Shown in pieces: positions 1 to 8,276 of a stretch of 64,000 nucleotides of DNA. Below the pieces are notes generated by a model, which saw only the letters and a list, made by a program, of their open reading frames with translations, was not told where the DNA came from and did no database searches. The DNA is from Cytophagales bacterium (GTDB taxonomy: Bacteria; Bacteroidota; Bacteroidia; Cytophagales; 172606-1), in contig JAUJNL010000001.1 of the NCBI GenBank assembly GCA_030448185.1, forward strand, positions 1 through 64,000, written 5' to 3'. A program made the position numbers and the translations under genes. The stretch's first letter is position 1; each line of letters starts with the position of its first letter.

Positions 1-368
1 GTCTGTTGGTTCTTGACTAAAATACTGGATTGGTGCGGAATAAAACATTTGCCCATAATGATATTAGATTCCATGGAAGGGCGTTCCAGTAACATGCCTA
101 ATTGCGTGACTTTAGCTCCCCTCACTTGAAAAGATTCTTTGACAATCTTTTCATTCAGGCGGTTGTTCACGACGATAGGTTCGGGTGGAGATTCTTTGCC
201 AGTTTGTTCATCAAAGATGACTACTCCAGCAGTAGGTTCGTGACTGACAAGTAATACGGTATCGGCTTCTTCAAAAAGCTGGGTAAAACGGCCTTTATTG
301 ATTTCTGGACTTGGTTTCCTACATGCTACCAGTACCAACAACAGTATCACCCAAGCGACTCTTTTCAT
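1..368 (-). CDS. Hypothetical lipoprotein, C-terminus outside window
   Basis: An open frame runs leftwards from an ATG at 366-368 to the window edge without a stop (122 codons seen). The first 16 residues form a short basic start, a hydrophobic stretch and a cysteine (MKRVAWVILLLVLVAC), which is a lipoprotein signal peptide, so the product is probably anchored in the cell envelope. I do not recognise the remaining sequence. It lies downstream of the small gene at 481-867 on the same strand, separated by 112 bp that contain a GC-rich hairpin and one arm of an inverted repeat. Function unknown. Confidence 0.6.
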   Translation of the reverse strand, partial: MKRVAWVILLLVLVACRKPSPEINKGRFTQLFEEADTVLLVSHEPTAGVVIFDEQTGKESPPEPIVVNNRLNEKIVKESFQVRGAKVTQLGMLLERPSMESNIIMGKCFIPHQSSILVKNQQ

Positions 369-463
369 CTTTTTGAATTGGTTATAACGAATCAACTGCA
401 ACTGTATACCGTTGGCTGCTGTTGAGGTAACGCGCTCAAGCGCCGCGGTTATCAGCTTGCAGG

Positions 464-893
464 GTGTTAGGCACAAGCTTTTATTTTAATAATTTACCTA
501 TTACTAAAGGTGTAAGCCCACTTATTATGATGGGAGCAATATGTACTAGTAGATCCAACCAATTTTGTTTTCTTCCTTCTTCATAGTCATACCATGAACT
601 TCTATTATAAGTGGGCTCTACTTTGTAGATACTTTTATATAGCTTTCTTAAAAGTTTATAAGCCACTACATAAGCAAATGGCATGATAAGAAAATCAGCT
701 TCATTCCCTTTAGGTATTTCATATTCCGGGTCTCTAATCCATATACCTATTCCACCAATAATTCCTGTCACAACTAATAGGATTATAAGGGTTGTATCAT
801 TTCGTAATTTTTTTGCAAATCCTAAAATGACTAATATTCCAAAAATAAGTGTTCCAATTTCTAGCATTTATTATCCTTGATTGTGCCTAACAC
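464..893. repeat. 13-bp inverted repeat boxing one gene (integron-like core sites)
   Basis: GTGTTAGGCACAA at 464-476 and its exact reverse complement TTGTGCCTAACAC at 881-893 flank the gene at 481-867. Read on the minus strand this gives GTTAGGC, 17 bp, the gene, then GCCTAAC; these match the GTTRRRY and RYYYAAC core consensus of integron attC sites. The minus-strand segment after GCCTAAC (down to about 369) has an imperfect hairpin around GCGCTTGAGCGC. I found no matching GTTRRRY closing that candidate attC. A 14-bp palindrome, ACGACATATGTCGT, sits at 902-915. Confidence 0.5.
481..867 (-). CDS. Small hypothetical membrane protein in a cassette-like unit
   Basis: A 128-residue protein with two hydrophobic helices in the first 45 residues (LIFGILVILGFA and LIILLVVTGIIGGIGIWI), a further hydrophobic stretch near residue 65, and a hydrophobic C-terminal end. 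It is probably an inner-membrane protein. I do not recognise the family. The gene is clearly more AT-rich than its neighbours, sits alone between the arms of a perfect 13-bp inverted repeat, and its ATG lies 17 bp after a GTTAGGC core. This suggests a mobile gene cassette or another transferred unit; that is inference. Confidence 0.6.
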   Translation of the reverse strand: MLEIGTLIFGILVILGFAKKLRNDTTLIILLVVTGIIGGIGIWIRDPEYEIPKGNEADFLIMPFAYVVAYKLLRKLYKSIYKVEPTYNRSSWYDYEEGRKQNWLDLLVHIAPIIISGLTPLVIGKLLK

Positions 894-962
894 TTGTGTA
901 TACGACATATGTCGTTTATTTTCCTTATGCCCGAAATCCCAGATCTGACCTTCGACATTCGA

Positions 963-2651
963 TCATGCATTGTCCTTTAGCATTCGGCGGAGAATCTTGC
1001 CGACGTTGGACTTGGGCAGGTCGTCCCGGAACTCGATGTATTTAGGACGTTTGTAATTAGTCAGGTTTTCCCGGCAGAAGGCCCGGATAGCATCTTCCGT
1101 GAGGTTAGGGTCTTTTTTCACCACAAAAAGTTTTACGGCCTCCGTTGACTTTTCGTCGGGAACGCCAATGCAGGCCGTTTCCAGCACGCCGGGACACTTA
1201 GACAATACCTCCTCAATGTCGCTGGGGAACACTTTCATGCCCGATACCACAATCATATCTTTTTTGCGGTCCACAATCCGGAAAAATCCGTCCTCGTTCA
1301 TCAGGCCGATATCTCCCGTTTTGAACCAGTCACCCTCAAAAACCTTTTCCGTTTCGTCCGGGCGGTTCCAGTAACCAGGGAACACCTGCGGACCCCGGGC
1401 CCAGAGTTCACCACTTTCACCCGGTAAGACATCGGTGCCGTCATCCTTTACGGCCTTGAGTTCAGTGCTTGGAAACGGCAGGCCAATGGTGCCGATGCGG
1501 GCCGTACCATCAATGGGATTGCAGGAGAGTACCGGTGATGTTTCCGAAAGGCCATATCCCTCGGCGGGAACGCAGCCAGTCTGCTGGACCCATTTCTCCG
1601 CTACGGCCGTTTGCAGGGCCATAGCTCCGGCCACGGTTATTTGCAAATGCTTCAGATTCAGTTGGCCGAAATCGGGGTGATTGAGCATCCCGTTAAACAG
1701 GGTATTGAGGCCGGTAATAATAGTGAAGGGGTAAGCCTTGGCTTCTTTGATAAACCCTTTCATATCCCGTGGGTTGGTGATGAGTACATTGAGCCAACCC
1801 GTTTTTAAGGCGGTCAGGGCGTTGACAGTCAGGGAAAATACGTGGTACAGGGGCAGCGCGGTAATAATAATATTCTGATCGGCCGAGCCTAGTTTGGGCT
1901 TCATCCATTCGTAATTCATCTCCAGGTTGGCAATAATATTCCGGTGCGTCAGCATGGCCCCTTTCGATACCCCGGTGGTGCCGCCGGTATATTGAATGAA
2001 GGCCAAATCTTTTCCGGATAAGGGCACGGATCTGAACGGTGAACGGCTTCCCCGCTGTAAGGTCTCATTAAAGGATACGGCTCCCGGCAACTGGTAAGCC
2101 GGCACCATTTTCTTCACGTATTTCACGACTGCATTGACCAGTAGTCGCTTCGGAAAGCCCATTAAATCTCCGATTTCGGTCACGATTACGTGCTTGATGT
2201 CGGTATTACCAATGACTTTCTGGAGGTTATAAGCGAAGTTGGCTAAGATTACAATGGCTTTTACCCCTGAATCTTTAAACTGGTGTTCCATTTCCCGCGG
2301 CGTGTACAGCGGGTTGGTATTCACCACAATCAAACCGGCCCGTAATGCCCCAAATAAAGCTACCGGGTATTGCATCAGATTAGGCATCTGAATCGCAAGC
2401 CGGTCGCCCTTCTGTAGTTTCAGGTCATTCTGTAAATAGGAGGCAAACTGCCGGCTCATTTCATCCAGTTGCTTAAAACTAATCTGTTTGCCCATATTGG
2501 CATATGCCGGCCAGTCGGCATACTTCCGGAGGCCCTCATCCATCAGTTCAGCCAGCGAGGTGTACCGATCAGGATTGACTTCGTGTGATATGCCTTTCGG
2601 ATAGTGCTTCAGCCAGATATATTTTTGTTCAGTTGCCTCTTTCGTTTCCAT
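963..2651 (-). CDS. fadD: Long-chain fatty acid-CoA ligase
   Basis: Activates fatty acids to acyl-CoA using ATP through an acyl-adenylate, feeding beta-oxidation or lipid synthesis. The 562 residues match the usual FadD length. Visible signatures of the ANL superfamily are the phosphate-binding motif YTGGTTGVSKGA near residue 220, GYGLSETSP in the middle, the GDWFKTGDIG and DRKKDMI hinge near residue 440, and a C-terminal lysine region ending NVGKILRRMLKD. The start ATG follows an AT-rich leader with a TAnnTTTG-type box about 50 bp upstream. An enoyl-CoA hydratase lies elsewhere in the window (29.9 kb) but is not linked. The family is sure; the chain-length preference is not. Confidence 0.93.
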   Translation of the reverse strand: METKEATEQKYIWLKHYPKGISHEVNPDRYTSLAELMDEGLRKYADWPAYANMGKQISFKQLDEMSRQFASYLQNDLKLQKGDRLAIQMPNLMQYPVALFGALRAGLIVVNTNPLYTPREMEHQFKDSGVKAIVILANFAYNLQKVIGNTDIKHVIVTEIGDLMGFPKRLLVNAVVKYVKKMVPAYQLPGAVSFNETLQRGSRSPFRSVPLSGKDLAFIQYTGGTTGVSKGAMLTHRNIIANLEMNYEWMKPKLGSADQNIIITALPLYHVFSLTVNALTALKTGWLNVLITNPRDMKGFIKEAKAYPFTIITGLNTLFNGMLNHPDFGQLNLKHLQITVAGAMALQTAVAEKWVQQTGCVPAEGYGLSETSPVLSCNPIDGTARIGTIGLPFPSTELKAVKDDGTDVLPGESGELWARGPQVFPGYWNRPDETEKVFEGDWFKTGDIGLMNEDGFFRIVDRKKDMIVVSGMKVFPSDIEEVLSKCPGVLETACIGVPDEKSTEAVKLFVVKKDPNLTEDAIRAFCRENLTNYKRPKYIEFRDDLPKSNVGKILRRMLKDNA

Positions 2652-2702
2652 ATCTTTATATTTATATTTAAAGAATTTTTAACAATTTATATTAGAATAA
2701 GA

Positions 2703-2710
2703 CAAATATA
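2703..2710 (-). promoter_or_regulatory. Candidate -7 box (TATATTTG) for fadD
   Basis: On the minus strand TATATTTG fits the Bacteroidetes TAnnTTTG box and lies about 50 bp before the fadD ATG in an AT-rich leader. I see no TTG-type -33 element at good spacing, so this is moderate evidence only. Confidence 0.35.
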
Positions 2711-3041
2711 ATAATAAATGCATACGACGGTACCACTCTTATTACATTTTCGACTGGCGACCCTGATTATCCGGTAAACAGGTAAACGAGTTAGGCAACC
2801 CACTCATTGCGCAAGGTGAGCTTACGGATAAATGATAAAACTCACAGGTCGAAAGGTAAGTGAATTGTGGGATAATGAGTTGCTTTATGAACCGGCTCCT
2901 CATAGATCAGGAATGTAACTTGAGCTCTTACTGCTTTTGCTACCCGCAGCGCAGGAAGAGATAAATATGAGACAGATCCTGGTTTCTTTGGAAATTACTA
3001 CTTATACTCACCTTAACACAATTACTTCTCTCCTATCCCTT
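2711..3041. other. Non-coding gap between divergent genes
   Basis: About 330 bases between fadD (minus) and the Gfo/Idh/MocA gene (plus). No convincing coding frame, hairpin terminator or long repeat is visible; it presumably carries the promoters of both genes. Confidence 0.4.
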
Positions 3042-4370
3042 ATGAGCCGTTATTCCCGAAGGGCTTTTCTCGGTGACTCAACCCGGCTGGTGGCCGGTGC
3101 CGGGCAACCTCCTCCTTACCACTTTCCCAACCTGCTTTAGCAAAACCGTACGTATCAGCCAATGAAAAAGTCCGGATCGGCTTGATCCGGTTGCAAAGCA
3201 TGGGTTGGTCTAATCTGCGTGAACACGTGGCCTGCCTGAAGTGGAATGCATTGCCTTATGTGACGTGGACCAGACCATACTCGATAGCCGGGCCGCCGAC
3301 CTGCAAAAGATGACCGGCCAGAAAGCCACGCTGTACAAGGATTTCCGCAAGCTGCTGGAAAACAAAGACATTGACGCCGTGATTATCGGTACCCCTGACC
3401 ACTGGCACTGCCTCAACATGGTTTATGCCTGTGAAGCCGGTAAAGACGTATACGTAGAAAAGCCGCTGGCCAGCTCTATTGAGGAATGCAATATTATGGT
3501 GGCCGCCGTTAAAAAAATACAACCGTGGTGCAGGTGGGACAGTGGCAGCGCAGTGGTCGCACTGGAAGTCGGCCATTGAGTACGTGCAGTCGGGGAAGTT
3601 AGGCAAAATCAGTCTGGTTAAAAACTGGTTGTATTACAGCAATCGCAAAGAAACGCCGGTGGTACCGGATGGCACGCCTCCCACCGGAGTGGACTACGAT
3701 ATGTGGTTAGGCTGCCCCCAAAAGCCCTTCAACCAACACCGTTTTCATGGTTCGTGGCGGTACCATTGGGATTACGGCGGCGGCCTGATGACGGATTGGG
3801 GCGTTCACCTGCTGGATATGGCTTTCTTCGGAATGCAGGCTAAAACGCCCAAATCCATTCAATCCAGCGGAGGAAAGTACTTTTTCCTAACGGGGCCATG
3901 GAAACACCCGATATGCAACTGACTGCCTATGACTTTGGCGATTACGCGATTTCCTGGGAACACGGCGTAGGAGCCACTGCCGGACTGTACGGAAACAACT
4001 ATTGTGGCGTGGCTTTTATTGGAACGAAAGGAACACTGGTAGTAGACCGCGAAAAATGGCGTCTGTTTCCGGAAACCGATAACGGGCAATACGTGATACC
4101 GGCTATGCCTGAGCAAAAGAGCAGCGGTAAGGACCTGGCCTTTCTTTCACGTACGTAATTTCATTGACTGCATTAAGAGCCGCAATAAAACTGCCTGCGA
4201 CGTAGAGACGGCCCGTAACGTAGCCGTTAATTCCCACTTAGGAAATATTGCCTCCGCACCGGACGGAAAGTGTACTGGGATGATGCTAAGAATACATTTG
4301 TGAATGACAAGGAAGCCAATGCATTCATCAAACCCCTTACCGCGAACCCTGGAAGTACCCAAAAGTATAA
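3042..4370 (+). pseudogene. Gfo/Idh/MocA oxidoreductase, multiply frameshifted
   Basis: Remnants of a complete NAD(P)-dependent sugar oxidoreductase can be followed in all three frames. The N-terminus MSRYSRRAFLG has a twin-arginine export motif (ATG at 3042). Next come VECIALCDVDQTILDSRA, the family motif EKPLASSIEECN near 3450-3490, SAIEYVQSGKLGKIS, the DYDMWLGCPQKPFN segment, a GGGLMTDWGVHLLDMAF motif near 3780, and a C-terminus ending YREPWKYPKV before the TAA at 4368-4370. Frame changes occur at roughly 3095, 3190, 3225, 3530 (several), 3885, 4145, 4265 and 4335. A second, nearly intact member is at 37780-39125. The lesions could be real decay or sequencing error; both base gains in an A-run and base losses are seen. 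Confidence 0.8.
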
Positions 4371-4407
4371 TGATACCGAACGGAATAAAATCGGCTCGGT
4401 AACGCTA

Positions 4408-4476
4408 AACGTTTCATGTTACAGGCTACCTCCCAATTTGAACTTAGGAGGTTGCAGGCTGTAACATGAAGCGTTT
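4408..4476. repeat. Imperfect inverted repeat between convergent genes
   Basis: Arms at 4408-4433 and 4447-4476 pair over most of their length (core TTCATGTTACAG with CTGTAACATGAA), leaving a short loop. It lies between the ends of the Gfo/Idh/MocA gene and the pirin gene, so it may end transcription from both sides. No strong T-run follows, so it may instead belong to the word-like intergenic repeats seen elsewhere in the window. Confidence 0.6.
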
Positions 4477-4503
4477 CCTTGGGCTGCCCATAATTACCTT
4501 GAG

Positions 4504-5368
4504 TCATTGCCCTTCCAGCACACTCATCAGTCCGGCCTCGTAGTCCCGGATGGCATCAAAGATTTCCTGCTGCGTATTCATCACGAACGGACCGTACTGC
4601 ACCATTTTCTCCGGAATCGGTTCGCCGGCCAGTAGCAGAAAACGACTGTCCTGATTGGCCTGATAATGGATGGATTCGCCTTCGGGTGAAAAGGCGGCTA
4701 ACTGATACGATTCAATCAGCTGACTGGCATTAATCGTCCCTGCTCCGTTAAGCAGGTACAGTACGTTAAACCGTTCTTTAACGGAAAATCGTACTGACTA
4801 CCCGCCTGCATTTCTACCATAAAGGCCGTGATAGGCGTAAAAGTTTGCGCTGGTCCTAGGTTCCCTCAAATTCACCGGCTACTACCTTAACTTTCACCTG
4901 ACCACGTTCCACTTCTGCCAGCGGTATCTGTTCCTTTCGCAGGTTCTGATACCGGGGCTCAGTCATTTTGTTGGCAGCAGGTAAGTTTACCCAAAGCTGG
5001 ATAAGCTCCTGCTTGCCTCCCTGCCGGATAAATTCATCGGAAGGTCCTTCGCTGTGAATAATACCCTTACCGGCCGTCATCCACTGCACTTCTCCTGAAT
5101 GAAGTAGACTTTCATTGCCAGCGAATCGCGGTGCCGGATACCGTCAAACAGGAAGGTGACTGGTTCAAAGCCCCGGTGCGGATGCGGTTGCAATCGAAAA
5201 GGGCGCTTGCTGGGGCTGGTGCTTCAGCGGAGAATGGTGCAGCAAAATAAAGGGACTGACCTGTTTAAGACCGGCCACTGGTAATGGCTGTTTGATGGTC
5301 ATGGGTCCCATCCGGTGGTCTTCGGCCGTTACCAGTTGGGTTATCGTTTTAAAAGATGGACTTGTCAT
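4504..5368 (-). pseudogene. Pirin family protein, frameshifted
   Basis: Pirins are cupin-fold iron proteins; bacterial members include quercetinases and redox-linked regulators. Fragments of one full-length pirin (about 285 codons) are spread over several frames: MTSPSFKTITQLV, GLKQVSPFILLHHS, the cupin motif PHPHRGFEPVTFLFDG, the conserved MTAGKGIIHSEGPSDEF and LIQLWVNLPA, and a C-terminus ending YEAGLMSVLEGQ before TGA at 4504-4506. Breaks lie near 5190, 5095, 4855, 4785 and 4745. The gene follows a MarR regulator and a DUF6069 gene on the same strand, a common arrangement for MarR-controlled redox genes. Whether it is dead or misread cannot be told from here. Confidence 0.8.
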
Positions 5369-5428
5369 GGTCGTACTACTCCTTTCTGAATAAAATTATT
5401 GGGCGTCTCGGTTTGGGTGCAATGGGTG

Positions 5429-5851
5429 TCAGTTACGGTTAACATATTTGGGAATGAAGTACAAGGCTGCTGCTCCCGCAATCAGGTGCATCGGCAAGGT
5501 GAGCCCCACGAAACCGGAGGGAGCCGGGCTGCCATTGGGGAGTTGAAAGTTAAAAGGCCCTCCCAGACTGATGAGGGTAAACAATACGCCAGCTACCAGG
5601 AAGATAAGGGTAGCTTTGCTCGTAAAGCGGGTCAAGGCAAAGTAAAACAGGGCGCCCACCAGAACGGGCAGAATCGAGGCTATGGTGATAGATCCAAAAT
5701 GGATGACTTCCGGGAGGCTGAAGCCGGTGATACCACTGTAAATCAGATGATACAAGTTATTCAATGCTGCCGCAATAGCTCCGGCGATCAGTCCGGCTAG
5801 CAGAAACTTCACGATACTGGGTTTAGAGACATTAACAGTCTGCGTTTTCAT
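5429..5851 (-). CDS. DUF6069-like membrane protein
   Basis: A 140-residue protein with four hydrophobic helices: FLLAGLIAGAIAAALNNLYHL near residue 20, ITIASILPVLVGALFYFAL, LIFLVAGVLFTLISLGG, and LPMHLIAGAAALYFIP at the end. This topology and length fit the DUF6069 family of small Bacteroidetes membrane proteins, whose function is not known. It is 79 bp downstream of the MarR gene, and that gap contains a palindrome identical to the one in front of the MarR gene. It is therefore likely a direct target of that regulator. The pirin gene follows 60 bp later. Confidence 0.7.
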   Translation of the reverse strand: MKTQTVNVSKPSIVKFLLAGLIAGAIAAALNNLYHLIYSGITGFSLPEVIHFGSITIASILPVLVGALFYFALTRFTSKATLIFLVAGVLFTLISLGGPFNFQLPNGSPAPSGFVGLTLPMHLIAGAAALYFIPKYVNRN

Positions 5852-5899
5852 AGTAGAAGTTGTTTAGAATGGGAAATAAGGATTATTTGTGCTTACTAA

Positions 5900-5915
5900 A
5901 TTTGTTTTAACAAAT
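5900..5915 (-). promoter_or_regulatory. Palindromic operator, copy 2 (MarR target, inferred)
   Basis: ATTTGTTTTAACAAAT, a palindrome of two 7-bp arms around TT, lies 49-64 bp upstream of the DUF6069 start. The same 16 bases occur at 6408-6423 upstream of the MarR gene, and several flanking bases (TTACT on the left) are shared as well. Two exact copies next to a MarR gene make it the likely binding site of that regulator. Confidence 0.75.
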
Positions 5916-5930
5916 ATTTGGGTAAAAAAA

Positions 5931-6383
5931 TCAGCCCCGCAATTTATCCAGCAGACGGCTTAGCGCTTCGGCTTCCGCTTCGGTTAGATTCTCCTGAAAT
6001 ACCCGGCCCTGTTTTTTCATCTGATTCGTTATTTCTTCCAGCAAGGTGATACCGCGGCCGGTCAGCAGGATCTCCATTTTGCGACGGTTGCCCGGGCAAA
6101 GAAACCGGGTAACCAACTCCATTTTCTCCAGTTTATCCACCAGGCGGGTTACATCAGCTCCCTTGTCAAGAATCACTTCTTTGATTTCGCCCGGCGAACA
6201 GGATTGCGGATGCTTTCCTTTCAGTATGCGTAATACGTTAAAATGCTGAGGCAGCAGATCATAAGGTTTGAGCACCTTGAGGTCGCGGTCCCGCAGCCAG
6301 TTGCCCGTATAGATAATGTTCACCACCGCCTTCTGATGGCTGTTCGCAAATTTCTCCTGCTTGATCTCCTTCTCAATACTCAT
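5931..6383 (-). CDS. MarR family transcriptional regulator
   Basis: A 150-residue winged-helix regulator of normal MarR size. Visible parts are an N-terminal dimerisation helix (QKAVVNIIYTGNWLRDR), the LPQHFNVLRILKG and SPGEIKEVILDKGADVTRLVDKLEKMELVTR helix-turn-helix/wing region (residues 45-95), the acidic-basic wing LCPGNRRKMEILLTGRG, and a C-terminal dimerisation helix. MarR proteins usually repress their own gene and neighbours and let go when they bind a phenolic or oxidising ligand. Identical palindromes upstream of this gene and of the next gene (5429-5851) support control of the MarR/DUF6069/pirin group. The ligand is unknown; pirin suggests a phenolic or redox signal, which is inference. 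Confidence 0.88.
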   Translation of the reverse strand: MSIEKEIKQEKFANSHQKAVVNIIYTGNWLRDRDLKVLKPYDLLPQHFNVLRILKGKHPQSCSPGEIKEVILDKGADVTRLVDKLEKMELVTRFLCPGNRRKMEILLTGRGITLLEEITNQMKKQGRVFQENLTEAEAEALSRLLDKLRG

Positions 6384-6407
6384 GCTGAGGTATTATGTTA
6401 TTACTTA

Positions 6408-6423
6408 ATTTGTTTTAACAAAT
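6408..6423 (-). promoter_or_regulatory. Palindromic operator, copy 1, overlapping a -7 box
   Basis: ATTTGTTTTAACAAAT sits 25-40 bp before the MarR start codon. On the minus strand a TACATTTG box (6419-6426), fitting the Bacteroidetes TAnnTTTG consensus, overlaps the operator, so a bound regulator would block the promoter. This is the expected layout for autorepression. Confidence 0.75.
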
Positions 6424-6465
6424 GTATGCATAAAAAAGATAGTTCCCAATTCTTTTGACAAAATT

Positions 6466-6819
6466 TTATGTCTTGTACTTCTCCTCAAAGTAAGCATAGG
6501 CTTCATTCAGCTCACGGGTCACCGTTTCGGCGTGGGGGCGCTTCTGCGGGTCCTGACCGAACCGGTCGGGGTGGTATTTTTTGATCAGCATTTTGTAGGC
6601 CCGTTTGATCTCTTCGAAAGAGGCATTCGGCGATACTTCTAGGGCCGCATAATAGGCCGCTTCCCGGGAATTAATAATCGGCGGGGGAGGGGCAGTGGTG
6701 CGCTGGTAGTCCGCTTGTTGGGTAGTACCGGAAAAATCTGCCGGCTCCGGACGAATCGGTCTTTCGCCGGAAGAAACCAGGTTGGATTTGAGCAAACGGA
6801 AGAGCCGCTTAAGAAGCAT
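6466..6819 (-). CDS. J-domain (DnaJ-like) protein
   Basis: A 117-residue protein whose C-terminal half is a J domain: AAYYAALEVSPNASFEEIKRAY, the diagnostic HPD tripeptide in KKYHPDRFGQDP near residue 84, and a final helix NEAYAYFEEKYKT. J domains stimulate the ATPase of DnaK. The N-terminal half is short, basic and proline-rich, and there is no zinc-finger or substrate-binding domain, so it is not DnaJ itself but a small co-chaperone, with partner and client unknown. It is transcribed away from the PspA gene at 7265. Confidence 0.85.
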   Translation of the reverse strand: MLLKRLFRLLKSNLVSSGERPIRPEPADFSGTTQQADYQRTTAPPPPIINSREAAYYAALEVSPNASFEEIKRAYKMLIKKYHPDRFGQDPQKRPHAETVTRELNEAYAYFEEKYKT

Positions 6820-6934
6820 GCTGCCAAATGTTAAAGAATGTTGAAGGCTACATTAAAATAGAAGGATTCCGTAGACGAGAATATCGGTGCGGAGATACTC
6901 ATTTAACATTTACCCTTTGGCATTTACTATTTAC

Positions 6935-7144
6935 GGGTGTAGGACAAGATCGCTGAGAGACTTCTTATGTAGCTTCGCTGAGAACCCAAAGGCTCGTCAA
7001 AGACAATAGTTCTCGCAGATTAGCTTCGCTGAGAATAGTTTACTCCGATAAGGGCGCAGATTGCCGCAGATTCTTTCTTTTATCCGCGTCAATCTGCGGT
7101 TCAATCCGCGAACATCTGCGAGAAAGTAAACTTGTCCTACACCC
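6935..7144. repeat. 210-bp intergenic inverted-repeat element
   Basis: GGGTGTAGGACAAG at 6935-6948 and its reverse complement at 7131-7144 bound a non-coding block. Inside are two direct copies of TAGCTTCGCTGAGAA (6970-6984 and 7021-7035), and a run of partly complementary words built on CGCAGATT and AATCTGCG (7055-7120). A related copy of TAGCTTCGCTGAGA occurs at 58919-58932. It could fold into a long branched hairpin. No coding capacity is seen. Confidence 0.7.
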
Positions 7145-7264
7145 TATTACAACCGAATGGAATGGGTTACCAGAAGGGTTTTGCTCAATAAATGTACACA
7201 AACCATTCGGACTTAGTACCGAAAATGCCTACTTTACTAACCATTACGCTTAACCAGAACAATT

Positions 7265-7927
7265 ATGGGATTTCTCAGCCGACTGCTCGACTTGTTTAAA
7301 TCAAACGTGAACGATGCCCTGGAACGGGCCGAAGATCCGGAGAAAATGATAAAGCTGACAGTGCTGGAGATGGAAGAGTCTGTAGACCGGGCCAATCAGG
7401 CTTTGGTGCAGGCTATGGGAACCGAAAAACGCCTGGAACGGCAATACGCTGACCTGCTGAAAGATTCCGAGGACATGCAGCAGAAGGCCATAACGGCGCT
7501 CCGGATGAACGACGAACGGTTGGCCCGAGTAGCTTTGGTTAAGAAAAATCAGTTGGAAACGCAGGCCGTGCAGTACAAGCAGATGCACGAAAGTGCCAGA
7601 CAAACTACTGCCCAAATGAAAGTGCAGATCGAACAACTCAAGTCTAAACTGAACGAAGCCAAAAGTAAAGAGGCTACTCTGATTGCCCGAAGCAAAAATG
7701 CCAAGGCACAGGCCGAAATAACGAAACAATTAAGCGGCATGGGCAATCATTCCTTCGGCAAGTTCGATAAGTATGAAGAAAAAATCCTGAAGCTGGAAGC
7801 CGAATCCCAGGCCATGACCGAACTCAATGCCGCTGATACGGATCTCAACTACCAGATCAAGCAGCTGGAGCAAAACACCAAAGTTGATGATGAACTGGCC
7901 CAGTTAAAGAAGTTGCTTAATAAGTAG
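7265..7927 (+). CDS. pspA: PspA/IM30 family envelope-stress protein
   Basis: A 220-residue, almost wholly alpha-helical protein. PspA/IM30 (ESCRT-III relatives) bind the inner face of the membrane and protect it during stress. Typical features are the amphipathic N-terminus GFLSRLLDLFKSNVND, the following ALERAEDPEKMIKLTVLEME, long coiled coils over residues 30-145, and a final helical part (KFDKYEEKILKLEAESQAM). It stands alone, with neither pspF nor pspBC near. A second paralogue, carrying two in-frame stops, is at 34267-35091; pairwise similarity between the two is clear (DALERAEDPEKMIKL against DALDQIEDPVQMIKL). Confidence 0.9.
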   Translation: MGFLSRLLDLFKSNVNDALERAEDPEKMIKLTVLEMEESVDRANQALVQAMGTEKRLERQYADLLKDSEDMQQKAITALRMNDERLARVALVKKNQLETQAVQYKQMHESARQTTAQMKVQIEQLKSKLNEAKSKEATLIARSKNAKAQAEITKQLSGMGNHSFGKFDKYEEKILKLEAESQAMTELNAADTDLNYQIKQLEQNTKVDDELAQLKKLLNK

Positions 7928-8276
7928 GGAGACAGTTATCAGTACCAACAAAATATTTTTTTACTAAGTCTCTTCCCGTCACAGGCTGGTCAGCAAACCG
8001 GTACGCCCTGTTTGTAATAATCTACGGTATGTATCACCCTGGTATCCTCCGGATTACAACCGTTTTACAGCTGATTCTATTTTATAGTAAATAATCTTTC
8101 TACCGGGCGCAACTATCCGCTCACCGGGCGACTCTTTACTTCGTCGTTCATTTTGCGGCAATAGGGTTATCGCCATATCCGGTATTGCCTTGTCTGATTT
8201 TCCTGACATCAGCCAAGGCAGTTAACAAAATTATTTTACTATCTGTTTTCATTTATGCAAACTAACAACCAGTTCA
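7928..8276 (+). other. Non-coding gap
   Basis: About 350 bases between pspA and the outer-membrane protein gene. I see no terminator with a T-run, no convincing small gene and no long repeat. Confidence 0.35.
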
